From positions 1,116,001 to 1,180,000 of the forward strand of contig NZ_CP012150.1 of NCBI RefSeq assembly GCF_001187505.1: a stretch of 64,000 bases of DNA, read 5' to 3'. A model generated the notes under the pieces. That model searched no databases. It was not told where the DNA came from and saw only the letters and a program-made list of their open reading frames with translations. Positions 41,719-50,352 of the stretch are shown here, one piece after another (the stretch's first letter is position 1; the number at the start of each line of letters is the position of its first letter). The translations under genes were made by a program, and so were the position numbers. Source of the DNA: Mycolicibacterium goodii. GTDB taxonomy: Bacteria > Actinomycetota > Actinomycetes > Mycobacteriales > Mycobacteriaceae.

Positions 41719-42237
41719 TCAGGTCGGCACCACCACATCGGCCACGGCGCGCGGATCGTGGCGGGCGATGAACTCCTCTTCCTGTTTGGCCCATCGGTCC
41801 CAGTGCGGTGCATAGGTTTCACCGTCGCGCAGCAGTGCCCGGCGCTTGCGGTCGGGTCCGGCAGCCTCCAGCCAGATGCCGAGGTCGGCCAGCGCCCGGT
41901 TCGCCGCGGTCAAAGCGCCGACGCCCTCGACGACGACCCGCTGGTGTGGGTCGACGGTGTGCCACTCGGCCGGGCGCCCACCGGCCCAGTCCCAGCGCCG
42001 CCACCGGCCGGCCCGCCCGAGCGCGCGAGGTTCCAGCAGATGGCCCCGGATGTGCTCGACGGCCCAGGCCAGTCCATCCCAACCGGGATAGATGTCGTCG
42101 AGGCTCACCACCACGCTGGACGCCCAATCCCGGCTCAACTGCCGGGCCAGCGTCGTCTTGCCGGAGCCGGAGCGGCCGTCGATCAGCACCGTGCGCGCGT
42201 CGTCGCCCAGCACGGCCAGCACGTCAGCGGTGTCCAA
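41719..42237 (-). CDS. Uridine-kinase-like P-loop protein
   Basis: A 172-residue nucleoside-kinase-like P-loop protein: Walker A DGRSGSGKTTLAR (about 20-32), VVVSLDDIYPGWDGL with the catalytic Asp region, and VVVEGVGAL as Walker B. Start is TTG 42237 (GTG 42222 is an alternative). It overlaps the end of the ECF T-component gene by 14 bp, so it is the fourth gene of the vitamin transporter operon. A role in phosphorylating the imported pyrimidine or vitamin precursor is possible but not shown. Confidence 0.78.
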   Translation of the reverse strand: MDTADVLAVLGDDARTVLIDGRSGSGKTTLARQLSRDWASSVVVSLDDIYPGWDGLAWAVEHIRGHLLEPRALGRAGRWRRWDWAGGRPAEWHTVDPHQRVVVEGVGALTAANRALADLGIWLEAAGPDRKRRALLRDGETYAPHWDRWAKQEEEFIARHDPRAVADVVVPT

Positions 42238-43006
42238 TGAAATTCCAGTGCCCGGTGCTGACGGACACCGCGATCGCCACCGCCACGATCACGAAAGCCG
42301 CCAATATCAACAGCGATTCCCGCATGCCGAATCGCGACGGCCGGGCCCAGGTCCGGGTGCGGTGGGCGCCGAACCCGCGGGCCTCCATCGCGGTGGCCAA
42401 CATCGAGCCCCGGCGTACCGCCGAGACCAGCAGCGCGAAACCCTGTGCGGTGAAACGGCGCAACCGGTCCTGATCGGCGACCCCCCTGGCGCGGCGCGCA
42501 TAGCCGAGATAACGCCAGTCCTGGCCGAGCAACCCGACCAGCCGCAGCCCGGCCAGCGCGCCCAGCACGAACCTGGCGGGCAACCGCAACACCTGCCCGA
42601 GTCCGTCGGCGAGTTCGGTCGGATCGGTGTCGACGAACAGGATCACCGACGGCAGCGCGATCGCCAGCACGCGAAGAAATGTGGCCAGCGCCAACGAGAT
42701 CGACCCGTCGCTGACCGTGACGAGCAGAAAATGCCAGTGCACGGTGCCGCTCGGTTCGCCGTACAGCAGGATCGTGATCCCGGTCAGCGCCGCGGCGAGC
42801 AGCACGAAAACACCGCGAGTCAGCATCGTGCGCAGGGGTATCCGCAACACCACCATGAGCAGGACTTCCAGCACCAGCGCGGTCGCGGCCGACACCCAGT
42901 CGACGCTGAACACCAGACCCAACGCGATGACGAGGGCGGCCGCGAGTTTCGCGACCGGGTTGATCCCGACGCGCCGGATCGGCGCACCGTCGACGGTGAT
43001 GCTCAC
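42224..43006 (-). CDS. ECF transporter T component (EcfT/CbiQ-like)
   Basis: A 260-residue membrane protein with about five helices. It contains the cytoplasmic coupling Ala-Arg-Gly motif, seen once in GYARRARGVADQDRLRR and again in AMEARGFGAHRTRTW. It scaffolds the S component and the ATPases. The GTG start overlaps the ATPase stop by 4 bp (GTGA). It acts with the fused ATPase and S component upstream to import thiamine or its pyrimidine precursor. Confidence 0.9.
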   Translation of the reverse strand: MSITVDGAPIRRVGINPVAKLAAALVIALGLVFSVDWVSAATALVLEVLLMVVLRIPLRTMLTRGVFVLLAAALTGITILLYGEPSGTVHWHFLLVTVSDGSISLALATFLRVLAIALPSVILFVDTDPTELADGLGQVLRLPARFVLGALAGLRLVGLLGQDWRYLGYARRARGVADQDRLRRFTAQGFALLVSAVRRGSMLATAMEARGFGAHRTRTWARPSRFGMRESLLILAAFVIVAVAIAVSVSTGHWNFIGHR

Positions 43007-44478
43007 AGCCCGGCCTTCGCGAGCGCCTCGGGCGCCGAAATCTCGACGTGCCGGTCGGCCAGCAGCTCGGCGAAGTCGAGGTCGTGGGTGACCGCCACCA
43101 CCGCGGTGCCGTCATCGGCGATCTCGGCGAGCAGGCGCACCAGCTCCTCCCAGGTGGTGCGGTCCTGCCCGAAGGTGGGCTCGTCGAGGACGATCAGGTG
43201 GGGCTGGGTGGCCAGCACCGTGGCCACCGACAGGCGGCGCTTCTGCCCGCCCGACAGGGTGTAGGGGTTCACGTCGGCCAGCTCCGCCAGGTGCAGGCGC
43301 TCCAGCAGTGCGTCGCAGGCCGCGGTGACCGACGCCGGGTCGCGCTTGAGTGCGCGGGGGCCGAGCGCCAACTCGTCGCGCACGGTGCCGGTGAGGAACT
43401 GGTGCTCGGGGTTCTGGAACACGCTGCCGATGCGGGTCAGCAGTTCGCGCGAACGCCAGCGCACGGGTTCACACCGGTTCGGGGCGGGCGCGAACGCTGT
43501 GTCGGCGCAGAACCGTCCGCCGCGGGGTGGTAGCAGACCGCCGAGTGTCAGTGCGAGAGCGGACTTTCCGGCCCCGTTGGGACCGGTGACGACGGTGGTG
43601 GCCGCGCGGTCGACGTCGAAGGTGAGCCGCTCGGTGACCGGTCCCCCGCGGTGGCCGACGGCCAGCTCGGACGCGGACAGCAGCGCTGGCCCGGGTTTTC
43701 CCGCGCGTGCGATCCGCGGCAGCTCGACACCGGGCACCCACACACCTGCGCGGGTCAGCTGATCTTGTTGCTGGGCAAGGGTTTCCGCGGCTGGTCCGTC
43801 GGCGATGAGCTCACCCGCCGCACCAAGCACGATGACCCGATCCACCACGGGAAGCCATACCGCGGTGCGATGTTCGACCACGATCAGGGTGGCACCGGTC
43901 TGGTCGGCGGCCGCGGCAACGGCGTCACGAACCTCCAGCACACCGGCCGGGTCGAGGTTGGCGGTCGGCTCGTCGAGCAGGATCAGGCCGGGGTCCATCG
44001 CGAGCACGCCTGCCAGTGCCAACCGCTGCTGTTGGCCGCCGGAGAGCCGACCGGTGTCGTGCAGCAGCGGAAGCGTCAACCCCACCGCGGCGAGCGCGCG
44101 TCGCACCCTGGGCCAGATGGCCTGCGGCGCGACGTTGAAGTTCTCCATGCCGAACGCCACGTCGTCGCCGACCCGCGACAGGATGACCTGCGAGTCCGGG
44201 TTCTGCAGCACCATGCCGATCCGGTCGCGGCGCTTTGCGGGCGGCACGCCGTCGACCAGCAGCCGACCGGCTTCGTCGCCGTCCTCGCTGTCACCGAGCA
44301 GGCCGGCCAGGCCGTGCAGCAGCGTCGACTTGCCCGAACCGCTGGCGCCGAGCAACAGCACCCGCTCACCCGGTTCGATCGCCACGTCGAAATCCCGCAG
44401 CGCCCAGCGCGACCGTCCGGCGTGGCGCCAGGACCAGCCGTTCGCTGCGACGGCCGCGCCGCCGGTCCGCGCGCTCAT
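43003..44478 (-). CDS. ECF transporter ATPase, two domains fused
   Basis: A 491-residue protein with two ABC ATPase domains. The first has GASGSGKSTLLHG, MVLQNPDSQVI, LSGGQQQRLALAGVL and LILLDEPTANLD; the second has GPNGAGKSALALT, VFQNPEHQFL, LSGGQKRRLSVATVL and LIVLDEPTFGQD. It thus combines EcfA1 and EcfA2 in one chain. ATG 44478 overlaps the S-component stop (ATGA). The long upstream frame lies in the S-component gene and is not real. Confidence 0.93.
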   Translation of the reverse strand: MSARTGGAAVAANGWSWRHAGRSRWALRDFDVAIEPGERVLLLGASGSGKSTLLHGLAGLLGDSEDGDEAGRLLVDGVPPAKRRDRIGMVLQNPDSQVILSRVGDDVAFGMENFNVAPQAIWPRVRRALAAVGLTLPLLHDTGRLSGGQQQRLALAGVLAMDPGLILLDEPTANLDPAGVLEVRDAVAAAADQTGATLIVVEHRTAVWLPVVDRVIVLGAAGELIADGPAAETLAQQQDQLTRAGVWVPGVELPRIARAGKPGPALLSASELAVGHRGGPVTERLTFDVDRAATTVVTGPNGAGKSALALTLGGLLPPRGGRFCADTAFAPAPNRCEPVRWRSRELLTRIGSVFQNPEHQFLTGTVRDELALGPRALKRDPASVTAACDALLERLHLAELADVNPYTLSGGQKRRLSVATVLATQPHLIVLDEPTFGQDRTTWEELVRLLAEIADDGTAVVAVTHDLDFAELLADRHVEISAPEALAKAGL

Positions 44479-45131
44479 CTGGATGCGTCGGTGCGCGCCC
44501 CCACCCGGCCGGACGCGAACCGGGACAGGGCACCGGTCTTGGCCAGGCCGCGCACCGCGTACCACGACAGGCCCCCGGCGACGACGGCGCCGGACACCAC
44601 GGCCGAGATCGTGTAGATGAGCGAGAACGTCGCCGCCGAGCCCGGATACCAGAGGATGAGGTCGTTGATCGCCAGTGCGAGGCCGGCGACCGCACCCGAC
44701 AGGATCGCCACCGGCAGGTTCCACGCGCGGTACAGGAACACCGCGAACACGAGCTCGGCACCGATCCCCTGCACGAGCCCCGATTCGAGGGTGAGCGCGC
44801 CCCACTGATTGCCGACGAGCGCCGACACCGTCGCGGCGACCATCTCGCCGTACAGCGCGGCGCCCGGCTTGCGGATCACCAGGGCGGTGAGCACACCGGC
44901 GAACAGCCAACCGCCACCGAGCAGGGCCTGCAGTCCGGGCAGCGCCGCCGACAGCGGCGCCCCGATCGGGTTGGACGCGATGTTCCACATCACGAACACC
45001 AGACCCGCGGCGACCGCGAGCACGCTGGCAACCACGATGTCGATGACGCGCCAGCGGTAGGAGCGCGGCCGCTCGCCTGCCGCGAAGCGCACCGGATCGG
45101 ACCCGGAATCGGGTCGGGAAATATCGGTCAT
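44475..45131 (-). CDS. ECF transporter S component, YkoE-type (thiamine/HMP)
   Basis: A 218-residue membrane protein with about six helices. It carries the YkoE-family pattern RVIDIVVASVLAVAAGLVFV, GLQALLGGGWLFAGVLTALV, KPGAALYGEMVAATVSALVG and LESGLVQGIGAELVFAVFLY. It captures thiamine or its hydroxymethylpyrimidine precursor. The TPP riboswitch directly before the start confirms the vitamin. First gene of a four-gene operon. Confidence 0.93.
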   Translation of the reverse strand: MTDISRPDSGSDPVRFAAGERPRSYRWRVIDIVVASVLAVAAGLVFVMWNIASNPIGAPLSAALPGLQALLGGGWLFAGVLTALVIRKPGAALYGEMVAATVSALVGNQWGALTLESGLVQGIGAELVFAVFLYRAWNLPVAILSGAVAGLALAINDLILWYPGSAATFSLIYTISAVVSGAVVAGGLSWYAVRGLAKTGALSRFASGRVGARTDASR

Positions 45132-45137
45132 CGCGTC

Positions 45138-45235
45138 ACACTCCCTACGCCGGCATTACCCGGACAGGTTCATACGGTCGACGGCCCTCAGCCGTCCTCT
45201 CAGCGCACTCGGTGTGCACTCCCGCGTGGGTTGTC
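45138..45235 (-). promoter_or_regulatory. TPP riboswitch
   Basis: Read on the minus strand the THI-box elements are clear: CTGAGAGGACGG (P2/P3 side with the conserved CTGAGA), then GAACCTG, then CCGGGTAATGCCGGCGTAGG. The 3' end lies about 7 nt before the ATG at 45131, and GGGAG, the ribosome-binding site, is inside the aptamer's 3' arm. Bound TPP should therefore block translation of the thiamine-precursor importer. Confidence 0.95.
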
Positions 45236-45337
45236 GCTGACAAACCTACCCGAAGTCGCAGCCTGTGTGCGTATCGGCGGGCTTCGGTGGGTACCCCTCA
45301 CCGGCGCTGCGTGCGCGAGGGGCTACGGGAGGAAGAC

Positions 45338-46684
45338 ATGACCGCAGAGGCGACGGCACACGAAAACACCGGGGGCAGGTCCGACACCAAGCTCGCCAGG
45401 AGGATCACCGGTCCGCTGCTGTTCCTGTTCATCCTCGGCGATGTGCTCGGGGCAGGGATATATGCGCTGATGGGCGTGCTGGCAGGCAAGGTCGGCGGCG
45501 CGGTGTGGGCGCCGCTGCTCGCGGCGCTGGTGCTGGCGCTGCTCACCGCGGGGTCGTATGCCGAACTGGTCACGAAGTATCCAAGGGCCGGTGGCGCCGC
45601 GGTGTTCGCCGAACGCGCCTTCAAGCTTCCCCTGGTCTCGTTCCTCGTCGGTTTCAGCATGCTCGCGGCGGGGGTGACCAGCGCGGCCGGCCTGTCGCTG
45701 GCGTTCGCCGGTGACTACCTCGCGACGTTCATCGACGTTCCGGCAATACCGGCGGCGATCGTGTTCCTCGCGCTCATCGCGGCGCTCAACGCCCGCGGCA
45801 TCAGCGAATCGGTGAAGAGCAACGTCGTCATGACGGTCATCGAGTTGAGCGGCCTGCTGATCGTGATCATCGCGGGCGCGGTGATGGTCGGCGGCGGGCG
45901 CGGCGATCTCGGCAGGCTCGGCCAGTTCCAGGAGGGCACGGCACCGGCGCTGGCCATCCTCGCCGGCGCGATCATCGCGTACTACTCGTTCGTGGGGTTC
46001 GAGACGTCGGCCAACGTCGCCGAGGAGATCCGCAACCCCAGCAAGGTGTATCCGGCGGCGCTGTTCGGATCGCTCATCACCGCCGGTGTGGTCTACGTGC
46101 TCGTGGGCATGGCCAGCGCCGCCGTGCTGACCCCGGGTGAGCTGGCGGAGTCGTCCGGGCCGCTGCTCGACGTCGTCTCCGCATCGGGTCTCGGGGTTCC
46201 CGACTGGGTGTTCAGCGCGATCGCCCTCATCGCCGTCGCCAACGGCGCGCTGCTGACCATGATCATGGCGAGCCGGTTGGCCTTCGGCATGTCCGAGCAC
46301 CGTTTGCTGCCCGGCGTTCTCAGCCGTGTCCTGCCCAAACGGCGCACGCCGTGGGTCGCGATCCTCGCGACGACCGCGGTGGCGATGGTGCTCACCCTGA
46401 TCGGAGAGCTGTCGACGCTCGCCGAGACGGTCGTGTTGCTGCTGTTGTTCGTGTTCATGTCGACCAACATCGCCGTGCTGGTACTGCGCCGGGACACGGT
46501 GGACCACGACCATTTCCGGGTTTGGACGGCCGTGCCCGTGCTGGGTGTGGCGTCGTGTGTCCTGCTGCTGACCCAGCAGACGGCCAAGGTGTGGATGTTC
46601 GCGGGCATCCTGATGGCAATCGGGGTGGTGCTCTATTTCGTGGCCCGCGCGGCGACCAACCGCACCGCGGCCGAAACCGCGTGA
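45338..46684 (+). CDS. APC-superfamily amino-acid permease
   Basis: A 448-residue transporter with about 12 helices: FILGDVLGAGIYALMGVLAG (helix 1 with the broken Gly region), AELVTKYPRAGGAAVFAERA, YSFVGFETSANVAEEIRNPS (helix 6 loop) and MIMASRLAFGMSEHRLLPGV. ATG 45338 follows GGGAGGA; an upstream frame overlaps the riboswitch region and is less likely. It stands alone with its own promoter region, divergent from the riboswitch. Substrate unknown. Confidence 0.88.
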   Translation: MTAEATAHENTGGRSDTKLARRITGPLLFLFILGDVLGAGIYALMGVLAGKVGGAVWAPLLAALVLALLTAGSYAELVTKYPRAGGAAVFAERAFKLPLVSFLVGFSMLAAGVTSAAGLSLAFAGDYLATFIDVPAIPAAIVFLALIAALNARGISESVKSNVVMTVIELSGLLIVIIAGAVMVGGGRGDLGRLGQFQEGTAPALAILAGAIIAYYSFVGFETSANVAEEIRNPSKVYPAALFGSLITAGVVYVLVGMASAAVLTPGELAESSGPLLDVVSASGLGVPDWVFSAIALIAVANGALLTMIMASRLAFGMSEHRLLPGVLSRVLPKRRTPWVAILATTAVAMVLTLIGELSTLAETVVLLLLFVFMSTNIAVLVLRRDTVDHDHFRVWTAVPVLGVASCVLLLTQQTAKVWMFAGILMAIGVVLYFVARAATNRTAAETA

Positions 46685-46687
46685 GCC

Positions 46688-47176
46688 GTGCAGACATTCC
46701 TACCGTGTGCCGACTTCGCCGAGACCGCGCGGGTGCTCGATCCGCGCCGGCTTGGGAAACAACGCGCGGAGACCATCCAGGTGCTGCGGGCGCTCACCGT
46801 GCCGGGCTACGGGTGGCGGCACCACCCGGCCGCGGCGATGTGGGCGGGGTATGAGGAGGCGCTGGTGCGGTACGGCCTCGCGGTGTGTGAGGAATGGATC
46901 GCCCGCGGCCACGCGGACACCAGCGCGGCCACCCTGCTGCTCGACCTGCAGACCGGGACGGGCCTGACCGCGCCGCGGGGACAGCAGGAACTGGCGCTCA
47001 CGGCGGATCTGCCACCGTGGCTCGGGGACAGGGACTTTCACCTCAGCCACCAGTCGTCGCTGGTGCGCAAGGATCCCGTGTTCTATCGGCCGCACTTCCC
47101 GGACGTCCCCGACGACCTGCCCTATGTGTGGCCGAAGTCGGACCGCGAGCGCCGCGTGCCGATCACCAAGGTGTGA
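46688..47176 (+). CDS. Pyrimidine-dimer DNA glycosylase-like protein (Pyr_excise)
   Basis: A 162-residue protein beginning MQTFLPCADFAETARVLDPR RLGKQRAE. The N-terminal pattern (residue 2 after Met, D/E then LDPRRLGKQR) is that of the Pyr_excise family related to T4 endonuclease V, which excises UV-made pyrimidine dimers by attack of the N-terminal amine. The GTG start is 3 bp after the permease stop, so they are probably cotranscribed. The middle LRALTVPGYGWRHHPAAAMW fits the family. Glycosylase activity is not established for mycobacterial members. Confidence 0.75.
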   Translation: MQTFLPCADFAETARVLDPRRLGKQRAETIQVLRALTVPGYGWRHHPAAAMWAGYEEALVRYGLAVCEEWIARGHADTSAATLLLDLQTGTGLTAPRGQQELALTADLPPWLGDRDFHLSHQSSLVRKDPVFYRPHFPDVPDDLPYVWPKSDRERRVPITKV

Positions 47177-47265
47177 CCGGGTCTGGGGGGACGAAACGCA
47201 CCCCCTCACCTGCGGCGGCCCCGGCCTAGCTTGGGAGTCGACCAGCTATCGAGCAAAGGATTCCC

Positions 47266-48171
47266 ATGACCGCCACCGCATATCGCGAAACCTTCGACAT
47301 CGCCGGAAAGACCGTGTCACGGCTCGGATTCGGGACCATGCGCTTCACCGGCCGCGGCATATGGGGTGAGCCCGCCGACCGCGCCGAGTGCATCGCGGTG
47401 ATGCGGCGCGCGGTCGAACTCGGTGTGCAGTTCATCGACACCGCGAACTCCTACGGACCGTATGTCGCCGAGGAGATCGTCAAAGAGGCGCTGCACCCCT
47501 ACCCCGACGACATCGTCATCGCGACCAAGGCGGGTCTGACCCGCAACGGCCCCGACGTGATCGACACCCCGGACGGCCCCAAGCGCCTCGGCCCGGCCGC
47601 ATGGCCACCGGTCGGACGCCCCGAGTACCTGCGCCAGGAGGTGCTCATGAGCCTGCGCAGGCTCGGGCTCGAGCAGATCGATCTGCTCCAACTGCACCGG
47701 GTGGATCCCAAGGTGCCGCTGGCCGATCAGGTGGGCGAGCTCAAGGCTCTGCAGGACGAGGGCAAGATCGTCACGATCGGCCTGTCACAGGTGACTCCCG
47801 AACAGCTCGCCGAGGCCCGGCAGATCGCCGAGATCGTCACGGTGCAGAACCGGTACAACGTCATCGACCGCGGTTCGCAGGCGGTGCTGGAGATCTGTGA
47901 ACGCGACGGCCTCGGGTTCATCTCGTGGGCCCCGGTCGCGCAGGGTGGCCTGGGCCAGGCCGGCGACGTCCTCGCCGAGATCGCCCGCGCACACGGATGC
48001 ACCGTCGAGCAGGTGGCGATCGCGTGGCTGCTCCAGGTGTCGCCGGTGATGATTCCCATTCCGGGCACATCCCAGCGCGGGCATCTGGAGGAGAATCTGG
48101 CCGCCGCCGAGGTTCAGCTGAGCGCCGACGAGCTGGCCCGGCTCTCCCGATCCGGCTCATCGGGCAGCTGA
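47266..48171 (+). CDS. Aldo/keto reductase
   Basis: A 301-residue AKR barrel. Visible tetrad parts are Asp and Tyr in GVQFIDTANSYGPYVAEEIV, Lys in IVIATKAGL and His in DLLQLHRVDPKV. The C-terminal MIPIPGTSQRGHLEENLAAA is the NADPH site. AAAGGA precedes ATG 47266 and a -10 TAGCTT lies at 47227-47232. It stands alone. Physiological substrate unknown. Confidence 0.92.
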   Translation: MTATAYRETFDIAGKTVSRLGFGTMRFTGRGIWGEPADRAECIAVMRRAVELGVQFIDTANSYGPYVAEEIVKEALHPYPDDIVIATKAGLTRNGPDVIDTPDGPKRLGPAAWPPVGRPEYLRQEVLMSLRRLGLEQIDLLQLHRVDPKVPLADQVGELKALQDEGKIVTIGLSQVTPEQLAEARQIAEIVTVQNRYNVIDRGSQAVLEICERDGLGFISWAPVAQGGLGQAGDVLAEIARAHGCTVEQVAIAWLLQVSPVMIPIPGTSQRGHLEENLAAAEVQLSADELARLSRSGSSGS

Positions 48172-48238
48172 GTGCGGTTCCGGCACACCGAACGTCTGGT
48201 GCCCTTCCCGTCCGGGCGACGCGCTGAGACTTGTGCGT

Positions 48239-48256
48239 CTACCTACCACTAGGTAG
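48239..48256. promoter_or_regulatory. TetR operator at the tetR promoter
   Basis: CTACCTA-CCAC-TAGGTAG, a perfect inverted repeat, overlaps the leaderless -10 element TAGGCT (48254-48259), which stands 7 nt before GTG 48267. The core CTACCT-N6-AGGTAG recurs at 48897-48914. Confidence 0.75.
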
Positions 48257-48266
48257 GCTGCGTTTC

Positions 48267-48845
48267 GTGCCCACCGCGACCGACACCGCCGATGACATCC
48301 TGCGCTGTGCGCGCACGCTCATCATCGTCGGCGGCTACAACGGCTTCAGCTACGCCGACATCGCCGCAGTCGTCGGCATCCGCAAGGCGAGCATCCACCA
48401 CCATTTCCCCACCAAGGTCGACCTCGTCCGCACGCTGCTGCAGCGGTACCGCGCCGAGGTCGACGCGGGCATCGCCGAGTTCGAACGCCGCTACCCCAAC
48501 CCGCTCGACCAGTTGCGCGCCTACGTCGGCTACTGGGAGTCCTGCGTCGGGGATCCGACCACGAGTTTCTGTGTATGTGCTCTGCTCGCGACGCAGATTC
48601 CGGTGCTGCCACAGGAGCTCGTCCTGGAGTTGCGTGCTTACTTCCGCACGCTGTCGGCGTGGTTGGCCTCGGCGCTCGAGCGCGGCGTCGAGCAGGGCAC
48701 GATCACCTTGACCAGCACCGCGCACGCCGAGGCCGAGACCTTCATGGCCACGATGCACGGCGCGATGCTCTCGGCGCGCGCCTACGGCGACCCGGCGATC
48801 TTCCAGAAGATCACCACACCGCTCATCGAACGGCTCGCCGCCTGA
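48267..48845 (+). CDS. TetR-family regulator
   Basis: A 192-residue regulator: TetR DNA-binding helices (ADDILRCARTLIIVGGYNGF, YADIAAVVGIRKASIHHHFP) and a TetR_C ligand domain. GTG 48267 is leaderless; an in-frame start at 48231 lies within the operator. The two copies of its putative operator, one at its own promoter and one at the next gene, predict autorepression and control of the membrane protein downstream. Confidence 0.9.
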   Translation: MPTATDTADDILRCARTLIIVGGYNGFSYADIAAVVGIRKASIHHHFPTKVDLVRTLLQRYRAEVDAGIAEFERRYPNPLDQLRAYVGYWESCVGDPTTSFCVCALLATQIPVLPQELVLELRAYFRTLSAWLASALERGVEQGTITLTSTAHAEAETFMATMHGAMLSARAYGDPAIFQKITTPLIERLAA

Positions 48846-48895
48846 CCCGATCGGCCCCTGCCCGCCCAGCCTGCGCCTCACCGCGCCCGCAGTCT

Positions 48896-48915
48896 CCTAC
48901 CTTCCGATAGGTAGG
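48896..48915. promoter_or_regulatory. Second TetR operator, before the DUF308-like gene
   Basis: CCTACCT-TCCGAT-AGGTAGG, perfect 7-bp arms, sharing CTACCT-N6-AGGTAG with the site at the tetR promoter. It lies 36 bp before ATG 48951. Confidence 0.75.
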
Positions 48916-48950
48916 TACATCCCGCCCGAACCGCGACGAACAGGAAGTTC

Positions 48951-49535
48951 ATGGCAAATCACACCGTTTCGAACCCGAGTCCCACCGCCACCGACGATCA
49001 GTGGCTGCAGTCGTACTACCTGCTGCGCGCCGCCGTCGCAGGCGTGTGGGTCGCGGCCGCCTTCATCGTCGGCACGCAGGTGTCCGCGGTCGCCGCGGCG
49101 CTCCTGCTCATCTACCCGGCCTGGGACGCGTTCGCCAACTACCTTGATGCGCAACGCACCGGCGGTCTGCGCCACAACCCCACGCAGGCGCTGAACGTCG
49201 CGGTCAGCGTACTGACCACCATCGCGGTGGCGGCAGGGCTCGCGATGAGCATGAACGCCGTGCTCGGGGTGTTCGGTGTGTGGGCGTCACTGTCCGGCCT
49301 GTTCCAGCTCTCGACCGGTGTGCGCCGGTGGAAAGGCCATGGCGCGCAGTGGGCGATGATCCTCAGCGGCGCGCAGTCCGCGCTCGTCGGCGTGATGTTC
49401 CTCAAGCAGGCCGGCGCACCCGAGGTGCCCGGTATCGCCGACATCGCCCCCTACGCCGCGTTCGGCGCGCTGTACTTCCTCATCTCGGCCGTGTGGTTGC
49501 TGATCGCCGGGGCACGCCGCCGCCTGCCTGCCTGA
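48951..49535 (+). CDS. DUF308-like (HdeD-type) membrane protein
   Basis: A 194-residue membrane protein with six short hydrophobic segments in three pairs (LRAAVAGVWVAAAFIVGTQ, AAALLLIYPAWDAFANYLDA, AVSVLTTIAVAAGLAMSMNA, WASLSGLFQLSTGVRRWKG, MILSGAQSALVGVMFLKQ, AAFGALYFLISAVWLLIAGA). The segment LFQLSTGVRRW resembles DUF308/HdeD proteins. CAGGAAG precedes ATG 48951. Under the adjacent TetR by the shared operator. Function unknown; a stress or efflux-linked role is a guess. Confidence 0.75.
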   Translation: MANHTVSNPSPTATDDQWLQSYYLLRAAVAGVWVAAAFIVGTQVSAVAAALLLIYPAWDAFANYLDAQRTGGLRHNPTQALNVAVSVLTTIAVAAGLAMSMNAVLGVFGVWASLSGLFQLSTGVRRWKGHGAQWAMILSGAQSALVGVMFLKQAGAPEVPGIADIAPYAAFGALYFLISAVWLLIAGARRRLPA

Positions 49536-50336
49536 TCAGGTCAACCGGTACAACTCCGGCCGCCGGTGCCTCAGGTAGTCGACAGCGTCATCGGTAGGGG
49601 TGTCGGGACGCAGTGTCACCCGGCACCGCGCCACCGATATCCCGCCACCGCATTCGGCGACCACTTGCCCGTCGCCGCTGACCACCCGCGATCCGCCCAC
49701 GAATTCGAGACCGGCCTCGGCGCCCACCAGGTTGGAATACACCAGCGGAGTACGGTTCTCCAGCGCCCGCGACAGACACGCCACGCGGTGATCGTGGTGG
49801 TAGGGGTGCATGTTGGCCGACGAGACCACCAACAGGTCCACGCCCGAAAGCGCCAGTGTGCGAGCGATTTCCGGAAACTCGACGTCGAAGCAGATCATCG
49901 GCCCGAGGCGCAGCCCGGCCACCTCGATCGGCTCGATACGGTCCCCGGCGGCGAAGGCGTCGCATTCGGCACCGAACAGGTGCGTCTTGCGGTAGACACC
50001 GGCCACCGCACCGGTGCGGTCGATGCACAACAGCGAGTTGTACACCAGATCGCCTGCCCGCTCGGCAAATCCGCCGATGACGACGGTGTCGTTCTCGGCG
50101 GCCGCCGCACACAGGTCGGCGACCGGCCCCGATTCCGGGGCCGAGGTCACCTCGATCGCGGCGTCCGCCACGACGTCGAGGCGGTATCCGCACAGGAACA
50201 ACTCGGGCAGCACGACGAGGTCGGCGCCCCGATGCTCGGCGAGGACCGCCGCCGTACGACCTACGTTGGCGGCCACGTCGCCGGCAACCGCGGGCTCCTG
50301 GACCACCGCCACATCGAGGGCGCGAATGTCAGTCAC
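49536..50336 (-). CDS. Carbon-nitrogen hydrolase (nitrilase superfamily)
   Basis: A 266-residue nitrilase-fold hydrolase with the Glu-Lys-Cys triad: E45 in VVLPELFLCGY, K117 in VYRKTHLFG, C149 in MICFDVEFPE. It would hydrolyse an amide or nitrile-derived compound. GTG 50336 is chosen because TAACCT (plus-strand 50343-50348) stands 6 nt before it, as in leaderless genes; the neighbouring GTG 50339 would leave only 3 nt. Single gene, substrate unknown. Confidence 0.9.
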   Translation of the reverse strand: MTDIRALDVAVVQEPAVAGDVAANVGRTAAVLAEHRGADLVVLPELFLCGYRLDVVADAAIEVTSAPESGPVADLCAAAAENDTVVIGGFAERAGDLVYNSLLCIDRTGAVAGVYRKTHLFGAECDAFAAGDRIEPIEVAGLRLGPMICFDVEFPEIARTLALSGVDLLVVSSANMHPYHHDHRVACLSRALENRTPLVYSNLVGAEAGLEFVGGSRVVSGDGQVVAECGGGISVARCRVTLRPDTPTDDAVDYLRHRRPELYRLT

Positions 50337-50352
50337 CACGCGAGGTTAGCGC

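Noticed and set aside
44479..44988. Upstream extension of the fused ATPase frame
   Set aside because: It lies within the S-component gene, and ATG 44478 overlaps that gene's stop.
47182..47210. G-run/C-run hairpin between the glycosylase-like and reductase genes
   Set aside because: Only five G-C pairs with a long loop and no T-run; too weak to call a terminator.
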